A DNA stretch of 64,000 nt from the NCBI GenBank assembly GCA_009760855.2, contig WPIO01000008.1:2765001-2829000 (forward strand), in the 5' to 3' direction. The position numbers and the translations under genes are program-made. Numbering within the stretch: the first letter of the stretch is position 1; each line of letters begins with the position of its first letter. Below the pieces are notes generated by a model. The model was not told the origin of the DNA. It saw only the letters and a list, made by a program, of their open reading frames with translations, and searched no databases. This DNA comes from Cristatella mucedo. Taxonomy: Eukaryota > Bryozoa > Phylactolaemata > Cristatellidae. Positions 9,273 to 26,930 of this stretch are shown here, piece by piece.

Positions 9273-10795
9273 TTAGATATCTGTTGCATCATAAACAGTC
9301 AATCCTCTATTACAAGTGAAGTTTGAACTATTTCCAGTAGGCATTAGTTCTACAGTGTTCTCACAAATAGTTAGATAATGCAAGATTAGCGTTGTACCAA
9401 CATCAACTGTAATATTGAATTCAGTTGTTACATCCAAAAGTGATGCTACTCTAAGAGGTTCATCATTGTATTGCAAGTCAATAACATGAATAGGGTAAAG
9501 AGTTATCCATTCAGGATAAGTAACACCAACTGGTTCAGTTACTTCATTCAGTCCAAGATATTGTTTTCTAAACGTTGTAAAATCCATATATGCAGTTGAA
9601 CATTTCCAGTTTTTGGTAAGTTACTCCTTGTAACGCTATGATATTGTTTTGATCCATTAGCAATAACACTAACGCTTTTGATATCGCAAAGGTTATAAGT
9701 ACAAGGATTATCCGTATAACTGTTGTATTTATTATAGTTTTGAGCAGCAACAATCAACCGCCTAACTTTATCAATATTATTTTGTACAGATAGTGTTCTA
9801 GTATATCTAGTACCTTGGTTTGTACTATTTACAGTAACATTTTCATATCGCCTAACTCTATAGTTTAATTTTAGTTTCTTATATCTCTCACTTGAAATGT
9901 CAGCAAGTGCCCTTTGAATACTTTCTTTAGGAGTTACACATGGAACCATTAGTCTCATTTTCGACATTTAAATTTTAAATCCGGACCAAACACAATTCCC
10001 ATTTGCAAAAGCAACACCTCTAGTAGCAATTGCATTATCTTAGGTTGCTGCTGTTCCATTTACACCAGTCATAATAGCATCAATATCACTTCCTCCAACG
10101 CGTGTCATTACAAGAGTAAATGGAATATTATAAAGAATTGTATTCATATCAGCACAAAATCCAGAAATTCTTGATAGAGGAAGTAAAATACTAAATGTTC
10201 CAACTGTATCAATAAGATTGTTCATAATACACCTTCTATACATAAATCCGATATTATTAGCAACTGCTCCAGACGCAGCAGGACGTATAAAGACTAGTTA
10301 AAACCAGATCATCTAGGGAAGTTGCCTCATCCTTTTCCAACCAGTTGCAGGTCCTTCAGTTCTGTTAAAATCATTTGGATAACATAGCAATCCCATTAGT
10401 GTTGAAACGGTTCCTACTCCTTGCGTCAATCAAATATTTTCAACTTCTTCAGTACCAAGTCTAACTCTCATACTGTTAGACAACCAAGCATCTGCATTAT
10501 TAACAAGACCAGCAGCAAGTTTTCTTACAGGAGCACCATAAGGAATAACACCATTAGCATCAGCAGAACCTGTAGGAACTTGCAGTTGACCTTCAAGCAG
10601 TAGATATGCGTCAGACAACACAGAACAAGTTTGTTGTTCACCAGGAACAATGAATGTAACTAGTTTGCCAGCAATACTATCAGCTTCATTTCCATTCGTT
10701 TGGTAAAACTCTCTGTATTCGTAATCCTTAATTTTGTAATTAGGAAAACTAGGATCACTTAAATCGAGTATACTTTCAATAGGAGCACTTGCCAT
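9273..10795 (-). pseudogene. major capsid protein, double-jelly-roll type, broken
   Basis: The minus strand starts at ATG 10795. It is one gene of about 505 codons represented by open segments 10430-10795, 10040-10243, 9548-9967 and 9273-9587. Breaks: TGA near 10429, two compensating shifts around 10290-10320, TAA near 10040, TAA near 9968 and a frameshift near 9590. The order of features resembles capsid proteins of Polintons, adintoviruses and virophages: a hydrophobic first jelly-roll, the MRLMVPCVTPKESI segment, then a YPIHVIDLQYNDEPL strand in the second domain. There are no catalytic motifs to confirm it, so confidence rests on this pattern and on gene context. Confidence 0.7.
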
Positions 10796-10816
10796 TTTTT
10801 TCTCTATATAAAAAAA

Positions 10817-11262
10817 CTAAAAATTAATATTTTGATTGAATATATAATCCAGCGCCAATTTTTTCATTCTACCACCATAGCCATCAGGTCTACTAGCAGG
10901 AGCAACAGTCTTTTCCTTTATTACCTTCTCAATTTCTTTATATGCTTTTGGATCATTCTCTTTAAGAGTCTCAGAATAATCTACTACTTCTGGCTCTTCT
11001 TCAAGTTTCACTTTACGACTCTTTTTAATTCTTGGTTTAAGTTTATCAAGCATAGCATGTTTAATCTCAAGATCCATTTCCTTTATCTTTCTGCCGTAAT
11101 CCTCTTCTTTTTTACGCTTCTCTAGTTCATATTCTAATTCTTTCTTTTTTCTTTATCTTCAAGCTTATCATCTAATTCTCTACGTTTGTTAGCATATTCC
11201 CGATCCACTTTTTTCTTCTTTGTTTGTAGTTCAATTAGTTTTCTTGCTTGATGCATTTCCAT
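10817..11262 (-). pseudogene. coiled-coil, lysine/glutamate-rich protein, one frameshift
   Basis: ATG at 11262 on the minus strand opens a highly charged helix-forming protein of about 148 codons (KKKKVDREYANKRRELDDK, later KLKPRIKKSRKVKLEEEP) ending at 10817. One 1-base indel near 11145-11150 splits it. It lies 21 bp upstream of the capsid gene. An overlapping upstream frame (about 11239-11370) has a glycine- and valine-rich stretch ending in LSTNIANN that could be the remains of a further small capsid protein. No family recognised; a virion-internal or minor capsid role is only a guess from position. Confidence 0.5.
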
Positions 11263-11394
11263 ACGTTATTAGCAATGTTCGTACTTAGACCTGTTACTCC
11301 AGTTATTACAGGTGCTACTTTTCCAACACCATCAATTACTTTATCTAGAATTCCATATCCATAATATTATCTATTATTTTTTTTAATACTTTTA

Positions 11395-11547
11395 TTAATT
11401 TTTAATTAATTTCTCTAGTGATTTAAAAAGCTTCATTTCTTCTAGGATATCAACGTATTTTTTATCTATTTCCATTTTCTCTTTATCTGCAAATCTTAAT
11501 TTATTTATGGCTATTTGCTTGTTGTTTTCACACTTTCGTTTTGGCAT
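11395..11547 (-). CDS. small basic protein, 50 aa, apparently intact
   Basis: A complete frame from ATG 11547 to TAA 11395-11397, too short for most gene callers. It starts MPKRK, a run that could serve as a nuclear localisation signal, and is rich in lysine and glutamate with predicted helices. It starts 12 bases after the polymerase stop codon on the same strand, which suggests a real gene and not a chance frame. Function unknown. Confidence 0.4.
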   Translation of the reverse strand: MPKRKCENNKQIAINKLRFADKEKMEIDKKYVDILEEMKLFKSLEKLIKN

Positions 11548-11558
11548 CTATATACTAA

Positions 11559-14500
11559 TTAACTAATATTACATCTATCACAACGACCTGGATTAGTTCC
11601 TTCACTCAAATTCTTAGCAATTTTATAATGACCATGAGCGTAACTACAGATTCCACAGTCTAACCAATCTCGTTTTGACTCAAAAGCAGATAGTGCTCTT
11701 TTTTCAATTTCTTTGTAATTATATTGTGCTTACTTTGTGTCATACGATAGAAATCTCTATAAAGTGTTTCATTAAACTCTTTTTTATTATAATTATTTTT
11801 ATAAATATCATTTGCTGTAGATAAACAATCTGCATATTGTTTATGTGTTAGTTTTGAAGTTTAATTACTGATTTTGGAACTCCTTTTGCTTTCATAACCG
11901 GATTTACAGAATTAACTGAATATAGTTTTGGTCTCAAAGCAATGAATTCACTAATTTGTTCACCTTTCATCTCATTCTTGAATTTGCCAAACTCATCTTT
12001 ATGAAAGCAATCTTTAATATCAGATAGTTCCGCATCAAAGTTTTCACTTCTTATGTTAACAACTAATGAATCAGTATCTGTATCTAACAAATCTATCCTG
12101 TCATTGAACTTACTTTTTAATACATCATAGTAAAATCTTTGCATATGTAATTTTGATCAATCAAGAATAGCGACTCCTGTGAACACTGGCTTGTTTAAAA
12201 TTGTAGTTCTTTTAGCATGTTCAAAACCAACTAAAGTTTTATCAAAACATCTAATTTCTTCAACTCTTGGATCTATCTCTTATCAATTTATTATACCGTG
12301 AATCATTCTTTTTAGTTCCTGTATTTACTATTCTAACACATGTTCTGTTTTCAACGTTTCCGCTAAGTTTTCCAAAAATCTGACCCACAAATCCTTTGCA
12401 TAGATGTCTTTTAAACTCATCTATTTTACGATCAAATTCAATCTTTTTCTCTGCACAGATATCAATAAATGATTTTGCCCAATGTTCTTGTTTAAATTTG
12501 TAAACTTGATGTATTTTATTTTGTAGCAGACCTTTACTAACAACAAATTGAAAGTATCTATAATGTGTTAGATAATTAGTTTTCTTAGAGAAATCGCAAA
12601 TCAATTTTGGCACATCACTTCCTCCTGTTGAAAGTAGTTGATAGTTTGAATATTCTGAACTGCCAACAACTCTACTTTCAGGACAAAGAGGATAATCATT
12701 GCGTAAACCATGTAATTCCTGTGGATATTCCAAATCAACTAAAACAAATATACCTATGTCATTATCTGGAGGTAGTGACATTTTTTTTTTAAGTGGCCAA
12801 TTAATTAAATCGTCTTCATTAGGTCCTGTAATAAGGAGAGGCCAGATCATAACTTTTGGGTATAAACTTGTTGCATCATAATACATAATGTGGTTGGGTT
12901 TTTTCTTTATTGTGGTAGCTGTACAAATTCTTTGACTTACTTGGAAAACACCTCCTTTGATTGAGTTCTTAAACTTTTGATACAGTTTAAAATCGTCTTT
13001 GTTTTTAACTAGTAAGTTTACAGTACATGAAGTATAAAACAAAGTACAAGACCATGCATAATTTGGTGCAGATAAATAATGAACAGGATCTAATTTAAAT
13101 AATTCAATGAAATTATTTCTATATGATTCAAAACAATCTGCAAGAAGTGTAACATTCAATTTTAGATAAACGTCATGGTAATCTCCTAAATCCTTTATAT
13201 CCAAAACTTTAAAAGCATTTAGTGCATGATCATAATATTCACTACTAATACTTTTATCAAAACTAAGTTTACTATTGAATGTTTTAATATGTGGGATTGT
13301 ATTCTCATTGAACCTATCAAACGAATCCATGTATTCATATGGATAAATTCCTTCCCTTGATAGTATATATAATAACATACAATGATTAATATTTGAATAT
13401 AGTTTTTTACAGATACTCATTGTAATATCAAATGTACAGTTAGCCTTATTTAAAGAAGTAACTACATCACATAATTTATTACTCATAAAATTATAGGAAT
13501 CTTTGAACTCAAAATCATTAAATGACATTGACATATAACTTTCCATGTTATTTGCAACAGGTTTACAATCAATACTATATGATGACATTCCTTTTACTAT
13601 CAAGTGAGAATCATAAACTTTAAAATTATGTATAAAGATAGGTAGTTTCCGATCCTTGATACGAAATCTAACTAATGAATTACAAATTTTATGAGCAGCT
13701 CCTCTAAATTTACCTGTAAAATGGCAATGTTCTCCAACTTTTATTATACCATGTTCACTATCAAATCCTTTTTTACACACCCAACATATTTTAGAATTCT
13801 TAAAAGACTCTGTGGCATCGTCATGAATATCAATAGGTAATTCTTTGAATTCAGATAACTTCTTTCTTGGCTCACTAGAATAATTTATTAAAAATTCTAA
13901 AAGTAGTTCAACACAATTTGAACCTCTAGATATAAATTCCTTAACAACTTTTCTATTATAATCAACAACAATTGCACAGGAACCACATGGAACTTGAAGT
14001 AAATTTGTAAATTAGTCACTATAATTATCTGCAGTTAACTTAGTGTCACAAAATTGTGGATTAACATTGTTTGATAACATACTTTCATAATAAATATCAC
14101 ATGTCTTTACACACAAGCTCTCAAAATCTGCATAACAAGTATACGGTGCTTTAATAAGTTTAGCATAATCGGTAAATTTCAAAAGTGTAGTATCTTTTAT
14201 TTTGCCTGTTTTCTTATTTTCTTGAAGGCCTGGCATTTTTAAAGTAGAATAAGTAGAATTAACACCATTACACATAAGTAAATTATTTTCTAAATCTTTA
14301 GAACTGAAGAATCTGCCTATGCATCTATGACAATAAAATAATGAGCCTCCCATATTAGGGGCTCTACAAAGACTACTAAAAACTTTTGTCAAGACATAAT
14401 GACTTTTTTCAAGTTTACTAATTAGGAATAAGTTAATATGTCTATTTGGAATTTCCAACCTCCTACTTACAATTTTAACAGGACAAATACCAGATTTACT

Positions 14501-15297
14501 ACTATATTCATAAACATGTATACTAACATTAAGCAGTTTACCTAATTGTTTAGTATCAATTACTTTGAGAGGCCATTCTATTTCTGATAATTGTTCATTA
14601 AGTGATGAAAATTCATTTTTTAATATTTTTAACAAGTCACTATATCTTCCAGGAATATTAGCTACAGGGTTAAGAAATCTTAATATACACCACAAAGCAC
14701 AATAATTATCTTTATTCTTTATATTGATACAGCTGCCTTTCTTTGCTAAAGTAGGTGGTAATAATAAAAAGAAATAAGAAGAGCCCATTCGTATAATATA
14801 GTCACTAATGTTGATTTCGAGACCTTTGACTCCGACTAATCTCCAACCAGAACCTGGATTTGAATCAATAACTTTATCAATAGATTCTTTTAATGATTTA
14901 AGTTGATTTAAAATAACACTAGTATAATCAGTTATTTTACCAACTGCAACTAATTTGGAACTAGTAATTATATTGTAACTATGAGTATCCGTTTGATCGT
15001 GATAGAAATGGACTGCTACCTTAGTCTGTAATTTGAACGAAGAAAATATAGTTGTTACGTCAAGTAACGCACTATTATAACTTGGTACTAAAATATTTTA
15101 ACATCAATTCCAGTAGCTGGATAATCTTTACCTTTAAAAACAAAGCGTTCGTGTTTTCCATTAGCTTCAATAAATGTTAATTTAAATTTATGAAGTCTTG
15201 AAGCAACACTATTTCCTGGTGTTATGTCATCAATATTCATTAGCCTTCTGGCTTCTGCGTGATAAAAGTTTCCCTTATTAGAACGTATTCGATACAT
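11559..15297 (-). pseudogene. polB: protein-primed family B DNA polymerase, broken
   Basis: This would be the replicative polymerase. Minus-strand segments in order: 15088-15297 (N-terminus), the GSGW segment near 14830-14860, CINIKNKDNYCALW near 14700-14735 typical of metazoan Polinton-type polymerases, CYADFESL near 14115-14135 (Exo I Asp/Glu), the CWVCKKGF zinc-like pair, YYDATSLYPKVM near 12860-12895 (palm motif A), DLEYPQELHGL near 12715-12745, DTDTDSL near 12075-12095 (palm motif C), and an SKRDWLDCGI...YAHGHYKI segment near 11620-11690. Breaks: frameshift near 15085, TAA near 14010, frameshift near 12255, TGA near 12158, frameshifts near 11865 and 11725. Motif C residues are present. 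The terminal CDRC could be half of a zinc site. Starts 59 bp inside the right TIR. Confidence 0.92.
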
Positions 15298-15355
15298 ATA
15301 TAAATATAAAAATAAAAGATTTAATTGAAAATGTGTTAATGAAATTTACGATTAA

Positions 15356-15535
15356 ATAGATAAAAAACAAGTCTGTAGTTTAACAAATGAGTGAAAACTG
15401 CAAGTAATAAATTCATGTTGTAGGTATTTGCCATTTTTGGAACATTTTCAATGAAAACTTTGAAGGTACGAGCGTTAGCGAGTATCTGAGAAGTTTGAGT
15501 TGGAAATGTTCTTAAAAGGGCATATACCTACAACA
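15356..15535 (-). repeat. right terminal inverted repeat
   Basis: The inverse of this segment matches 4886-5057, including the outer end TGTTGTAGGTATATGCCC and the inner GGCAAATACCTACAACATGAA. It has the same internal imperfect palindrome as the left TIR. It is slightly longer because of small indels near AACATTTCCAA. Confidence 0.9.
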
Positions 15536-15540
15536 GGCCA
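15536..15540. other. 5-bp target-site duplication, right (GGCCA)
   Basis: Direct copy of 4881-4885 immediately after the CCTACAACA terminus. Confidence 0.85.
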
Positions 15541-15915
15541 CAGCTTGAGCTGCAACCAGCATTTATGAAGGGGAACAAACCGCGATAATTCAATTAGGCA
15601 GGAACCAAAAATTAATAACCAGTGGGCGTTAGGCAGGACTGGAGTACGATCTAAGCCGTGTCTGGCGTAGAGGCCAGAGTTTGCCCACCTCTGAGACGAA
15701 GTATACTAGTCGCTTAATTGATGATACTGGACTTATATTATACATTCACATATATTTTCGAATATATGAACGCATTTCTTAGGTGTCGTTGTACCATGCA
15801 AGCCAACTTCGCTTCAATGTTGTTAGTTATTGTTGCCACGTCACAGCGTCCCGCTCGTGAGGTCACGTGGGCTTGCGACCACGAACATCGATACGCCTTC
15901 CTGCGGTCAGCCACG

Positions 15916-21639
<5,724 letters not shown>

Positions 21640-21948
21640 CTCGCAGGTCATAGGTCTGCCTACTGACTGGCCGTTGATGAAGACCTGTCGCGAGAATCTC
21701 GTCCACATCTGCGACTGCATCGCTTCGGTCACGGATGCTTCTCGATCTATTAAGTTGCATCTGTACCGAGTTCACGAATATTTTTATGAATGTCATGTGG
21801 TCTGTAATAGTAAAAACAATTCTGGCTCGTTTGTATAGTGCCCAAGAGAGAACTAAATCCCTATCCCAGCATGTTACAACTCGGTGCAAGGGAATCAATA
21901 AGCTATGTTTTGTGACATGCACTGGCAGTATCATGCTTAAACAAAAAT

Positions 21949-22112
21949 AATATCAGCTGATTTAATAGCCTCATTTGCATAGCCACGGAAGAGCCTTAAC
22001 GACTGTCTCCACTGCTTGCAGTTGGCAGGAAAGGATCGCCCACTGCAGGATTCGAACCCATGACCTCAGTTGTGAAGAGCAGCAGGTTACCTCCTGGACT
22101 ATCACGGCCCTT
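21949..22112 (-). mobile_element. tRNA-derived SINE, copy A
   Basis: On the minus strand: a CGTGATAGTCCAGGAGGTAA head, a B box GGTTCGAATCC, the GGCGATCC block, a GCAAGCAGTGG block and the ...TATTAAATCAGCTG tail. The counterpart in copy B lies at 34228-34385. Confidence 0.75.
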
Positions 22113-22119
22113 CAAGCTT

Positions 22120-24090
22120 TCAAAAGCGATCAAGAAAACACACAGTGGGAGTTCTGACTAGAAACATTCACTGAATGCTGCACAGGTAAGCAGACAAATC
22201 ACACGGGGACGACAATTTCGAAACTTAACTGGAGCCAAGGGACAGCTGGCCTACACAGGCTCATCTGTAGCTGAGACTTAAATGACGCAAGGTCATTGCA
22301 GGTAGTGCCCGAAGCCTGAATGAAGCAAGTTCCCGACTTAGCTGACGACGCCCTTTTCGAGTGGGCTCCACGCATGGCCCACTGGGTGGGTCCCTTACTC
22401 GTAAGCAGGCCAGCTGCTTCACGAGCACAGCTCCCGATAGCATAGCTGCCTCACGTGCGCATGGGAAATGTCAACACCGGCAAAGCAAACCAGCTAGCTA
22501 GACTGTAACTAGAATTTGGCATTTTATCATGATCATGATGAACTGTGTTGCAAACATTCTGCTGCAGCCAGTCGGGTTCCATTTGAGTTGCAATTTCGCA
22601 TATTTCGTTTCAGAATAATAATGAGCTCATTGCTTCATAGGCTGCATGCTACGATCGCTGCAGCCCTTGGCTATAGACGGTAATCCCACACAGCTGTGAA
22701 TATTTAGAATGCTCTGATACTGTCGCGTTCGAGCACCTGCGTGATGAGTGAGCCCATTGTCTCACCATAAATCTGGTTTGCAGTTTTCTGAGACGTTTGA
22801 ACTGTCGGCCTCAAAATTTTCAAATGCGTCAAGCTACTAGACAACAGCTACATGTCGGTGATGTACTAGCTGCTGCGGAGGCAGTGATCCAAGTAGCCCT
22901 CATTCGTAGACACAGCCGCACACATGCGGACATTGCAGCCGCACACATGCGGACATGCGGCTCTTCTCTCTGAAAGCAGCAGCACGAAAGTGCTGCTGCC
23001 TTATCAGCCTTCCCTCCATAGTGAATCTGGTAATCGCCGTACATCCTCACCTCCCTGTGCGTCCTTACCTCCCTGCATCCTTTCTTCCGAAAGTGTACAT
23101 GAATTCGAGAGCCAATCTTCAGCACTGAGGATCCCGTGATCCCACGAGCCAACTCCGGTAATTGGCTCGGGCAGCAAGTATTTTTTTTTAAGTCTCGCAC
23201 GTGCACCTTATTTCGAAATCAGTATGTGGTTGTCACACAACACACAATTGTGGTGGTCGATAACTGAACGGCTCTACCAGCGGAAAGCACTTCTTTTTCT
23301 AGCGCCATACAGATTGGCCACTGCGTGTGGTGCTGCTTTGTAGGCGAACGCCCCAGCAACAGCCCCTGTCCCTGTGGTCGACCGACCAACGGAAAACTTA
23401 AACTTTTCTTTTTAGCGCCATATAGATTGACACCTGCGTGCGGCTTTGTAGGCCACCACCCGGCCATGCCCTACGTTTATGCAATGACAGCCTTGACCAT
23501 GGTTAAAGGTTGATCAACAAAATGGGTCTACCTCCATACCAAACAGCCTGCTCAAGGTACCCTCTGGAAAGCGTAACCCCACCCAGTTGCCGAGGTTACC
23601 ATTTGCATGGCTTTCTTTTCAGCATATATACAATTCATAGAACGACATTAATTTTATACTATCAATAATAAGGTATATTATTAGTGTGTCAAATCACATT
23701 TTTAGTCCATCGTGTTATAATAATTAAATATAAAATATAAGTGCTGTGCCCCATCATTGGTGTTTGATACTGGCGTAGAGGCGAGAAGCACATTAGTAGT
23801 TGTAAGTTATATTCATTCTCGCCTGGGCAAGCCGTGACTCTCAAGGTTTGTAACCGGAACTCCACGAGCTGCCTGGGAGAACCTCGCCTTTTTCGCCGAC
23901 TTCGTTCGCGATGCTATTTTGCTATTAAAAGATAGTTGGTCGATATCTTCTGACGTGCAAGTGGAGTAAATACGGGCGTACATTAACTAATATTAAGAAA
24001 ACATGGACTAGTGAATGAGTTATTTCACATAAGAGTGCACGTAGTATTTCAATTTTTCTGCTCAATAGCGGCTTAAAGAAAATAATATAA
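22120..24090. other. no recognisable gene (duplicated non-coding sequence)
   Basis: Parts match copy B (for example 22890-23220 with 34720-35080 and 23500-23960 with 35320-35800). No frame has recognised motifs. The segment around 23820-23930 is well conserved between the copies and open for about 50 codons in both, but carries no known domain. Confidence 0.5.
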
Positions 24091-24094
24091 ACAA

Positions 24095-24235
24095 AATATA
24101 ATGGATTTATATAGCGCCCTAAGAGAACTCAATCTCTATGCAGGTGCTTCACGTGTGCCACGGGGCTTGAGCACACATCCTCGGTCAAACCTTGGTCGGC
24201 GCGAGCACCTTCACGACTGGGCCAAACCAGTTCTG
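24095..24235 (-). mobile_element. tRNA-derived SINE sharing the LINE tail
   Basis: Minus-strand copy of the family at 19645-19800, with an (A/C)TGGTTTGGCCCAGTCGTG-type head, a TTGAGCCCCGTGG B-box region, and the AGTTCTCTTAGGGCGCTATA tail. Not seen at the equivalent point of copy B. Confidence 0.7.
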
Positions 24236-24614
24236 CTTCTTTTCGCGAACTGAGTATCAGACTAGAGAAATACTGACAAATAATAACAATAGTACACTCA
24301 CATGGCGCCCTCTGAGAACTTAATCTCTTTCTAGGCACCTTACATATACTGTTGCCCAATCTTTCCTGACGCCCTTCGCGGTCGGGGCTCCTGACAGCCG
24401 GTGGCCGATCAATGAAGCTTTCGAAGCCGACCTCGGCATTCCACATAAGGAGTGGACGACTTGCTGCGGCTGTGCCTCTCCGACGACACCATTACCGGCT
24501 CGAAAGCCGTGCGGTCCCTGGTCCTGAACTGGGAGGCACAGGTAGCACCCGTGACCCCGGCAAGGCAGGGCACTGCCGGCTAATGTACATAGGCAAATTC
24601 AATAGTTTAATAAA

Positions 24615-24924
<310 letters not shown>

Positions 24925-26105
24925 GAATGTCTGCCGACTGTATATCTGCATCGTGTCCGACATGTGTTGACGAGTTGATCAGCTCTGTCAAGCTTCCTCG
25001 CTGCAGTTTACTAGCTGAGTATTTTCTGGTATTTTCGGCAGCTGGCTCGGCTTCTTTTCAATTTCGCTTTCTCGTCGTTTGTAGACGCATTCATTGCCCC
25101 GCCGCGCATCCTTACTTCTTAGCCCACTGAGCCAGCAGAAACTCGTTCCGACTTTGCCTGCAGGCAGGCAGGCCGCTTCTCTGCAGGACTTCGCCACACA
25201 GAGCAATTTCGAGCAATTTCAAGATGCGCTCCGGCGTACATATGTCAATGCCTTAGTGGGGGGTAGCAGCAGCAGAAAGCTTCCAGAATGCGGATCGAAA
25301 TCGCATTGGAACGACATTTTCCCGAGTGTCAGATCGAAATGCAAACGAGCATTGAAGACAGCTCGCCCGAACATCACACATACCCTTTACATTAGCAGCA
25401 GCAGCAGCAGCAGTAGTTTTTCCTAATTAGTCATTGCTATAGACAAAGTTTGGCTCGAGAGCCGAGGCAAGTATTAACTGCAGCCGCTGTGCCGCCTGTA
25501 AATAGGCTCGCAGTTATATACCTATTTAGATGTAGATTTAGAAGGCCCCCTTGGCTCGATGCAGCTTGATGCATCAATCTTACAATCAGCACGTCCGGCG
25601 GGAGCACTAAATCTAAGTTCCCAAGCACTGAGTTGCAGGCTTTGCTTGCACCGTCTTTCAGTTCAAGCCGCAGTGATGTCTCATCGAGAACTTCGTAGTC
25701 AACTGTAGGCAAGAAGAATTGCGAAAGCTTGTAACCACGAAGTTCTAGGGATGTATTTTTTTATTATAGGATCGTGACAACTTAAGTCACTACTGCCAGC
25801 TACTAAGGAAATCGGTATAAAAAATTACTAAGCGCTTCTAGCTAGCATGCCAGTGCCTACCGGCGACGGGCTTGACCTGGCAGTGACTAGAAGACGCTTG
25901 AGCAACCAAGTAATCTTCGATCACAACGAATTTTGAATAGCGTTCTTTTGTTGACTTCAAGTTTGTTTCAAAGTTATGCGAGTTTTGATGCCGATTCAAC
26001 GCTATGTGACCGTGTTTCCTTAATATCGAGCCAGGCGATGATTGGATCCTCCCGCACATTATTGCCACTACAAACTTGGCTGCTGGCGAATCCGCGGAGA
26101 AGCCC

Positions 26106-26930
26106 GAACCAACAAAACATCTCACACACCACACCGAGCTACTTCTAGTTCGTACTGCCAAATCAGTATGAGACCACGTGCGCGCGCACGCACACACACA
26201 CACACACACAACACAAAAGAAACACAAAATGCGAGCTCGGGCGCGATCCGATCGTATTCGGTGGCGTCCACCGAATCCTCCTGGCGCTGTCTCGTCCTGT
26301 CCCGTCAATCGCCGGCGAACAGTCCGCCCTCCTCCCTCGCTTTCAGAGAAACGAGTCCGGCAGCTACTGGCGACGGCGTTGAAACGAAGCTGAAGAGCGA
26401 GCAGGAGCCGGAACAAAAGACGCGGAGCGAGCGTTGCTCTACTCTTAAATACCTAGCCGAGACAATGGGGTTGACAAGCCAACCGATATCAACCCCTCAT
26501 TATCCTTCTACGACGCTGCGTCCTCTTGCTCACGGCTCGAGAAAATAGGTGCTCTTCAGCCACCTCTCCTATTCTCGCGGAAACCGTCTATCATGACCGC
26601 TGCGTTCTAGAGGACGCAGGTGCTTTTCAGCCACCTTTCTCGTTCTCACGGAAACCCGCCCAGCAACTCTAGGACGGCTGGAGGCGACAGCGACCTTGGG
26701 CAAGCGTTGCCCTATTCTTAAATTGCTAGCCGGGACTATAGGGTTGACAGGCCAGTAGCTGATATCAATCACCTCCTACTACGACGATCTACTACGCGAT
26801 CTACTACGCGATCCTACTACGACGGCTACGTCCTCTTGCTCAGCACTCTAGGAAAGAGGTGTTTCCGGCTGAGCAGTTCTTGTGCACCCTAAAATTGAGC
26901 CAGGCCGGCGCTGTGGTACACGATAGTCGT
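26106..26930. other. spacer between duplicated copies, with internal ~300-bp repeats
   Basis: Contains a (CA)n tract near 26185-26210. Roughly 300-bp imperfect repeats follow: CAAGCGTTGCCCTATTC at 26700 resembles GAGCGTTGCTCTACTC at 26430, and the CAGCCACC/TTCAGCCACC block recurs near 26555, 26620 and, weaker, 26860. It may be LTR debris. No gene is seen. Confidence 0.5.

Larger units (their letters stand above)
4886..15535. mobile_element. Polinton/adintovirus-like integrated element (fossil), 10.65 kb
   Basis: The element is markedly more AT-rich than its flanks. It is bounded by inverted repeats (4886-5057 and 15356-15535) and directly flanked by GGCCA at 4881-4885 and 15536-15540. Inside are remains of a family B DNA polymerase, a DDE integrase, a jelly-roll-type capsid protein, an exonuclease, a fibre-like protein and several small proteins. 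Polymerase plus retroviral-type integrase plus capsid is the defining set of Polinton/Maverick elements and adintoviruses. I could not find the packaging ATPase or the cysteine protease usual in that group. Typical Polintons are 15-20 kb with 6-bp duplications, so this is a short and atypical member. All large genes carry stops or frameshifts. Confidence 0.9.
4297..15692. mobile_element. hAT-like MITE, interrupted by LINE tail and viral element
   Basis: The left end reads CAGAGGTCGGCAAAGG and the right end is the inverse of CAGAGGTGGGCAAAC, typical of hAT-superfamily terminal repeats. Without the viral insertion (4886-15535) the element is about 750 bp. It contains a tandem partial duplication of its own left end: 4297-4420 and 4515-4640 share GTTTCGGACTA and CAGAAGAAACCACGCCCACT. 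Copy B shows an uninterrupted site near 27425. A clean 8-bp duplication is not visible, so the superfamily call rests on the ends. Confidence 0.6.

Noticed and set aside
4886-15535. Alternative genetic code (TGA as Trp) for the viral element
   Set aside because: TAA stops and frameshifts interrupt the polymerase, capsid, integrase, exonuclease and fibre as well. Trp is also encoded by TGG in the same genes. Ordinary decay explains the pattern.
24412-24600. Possible transposase fragment (IPHKEW, SDD, SKAVRSL) next to the pogo-like MITE
   Set aside because: The apparent sequence needs frame changes in copy A and B, and I could not match it to a transposase with any confidence.
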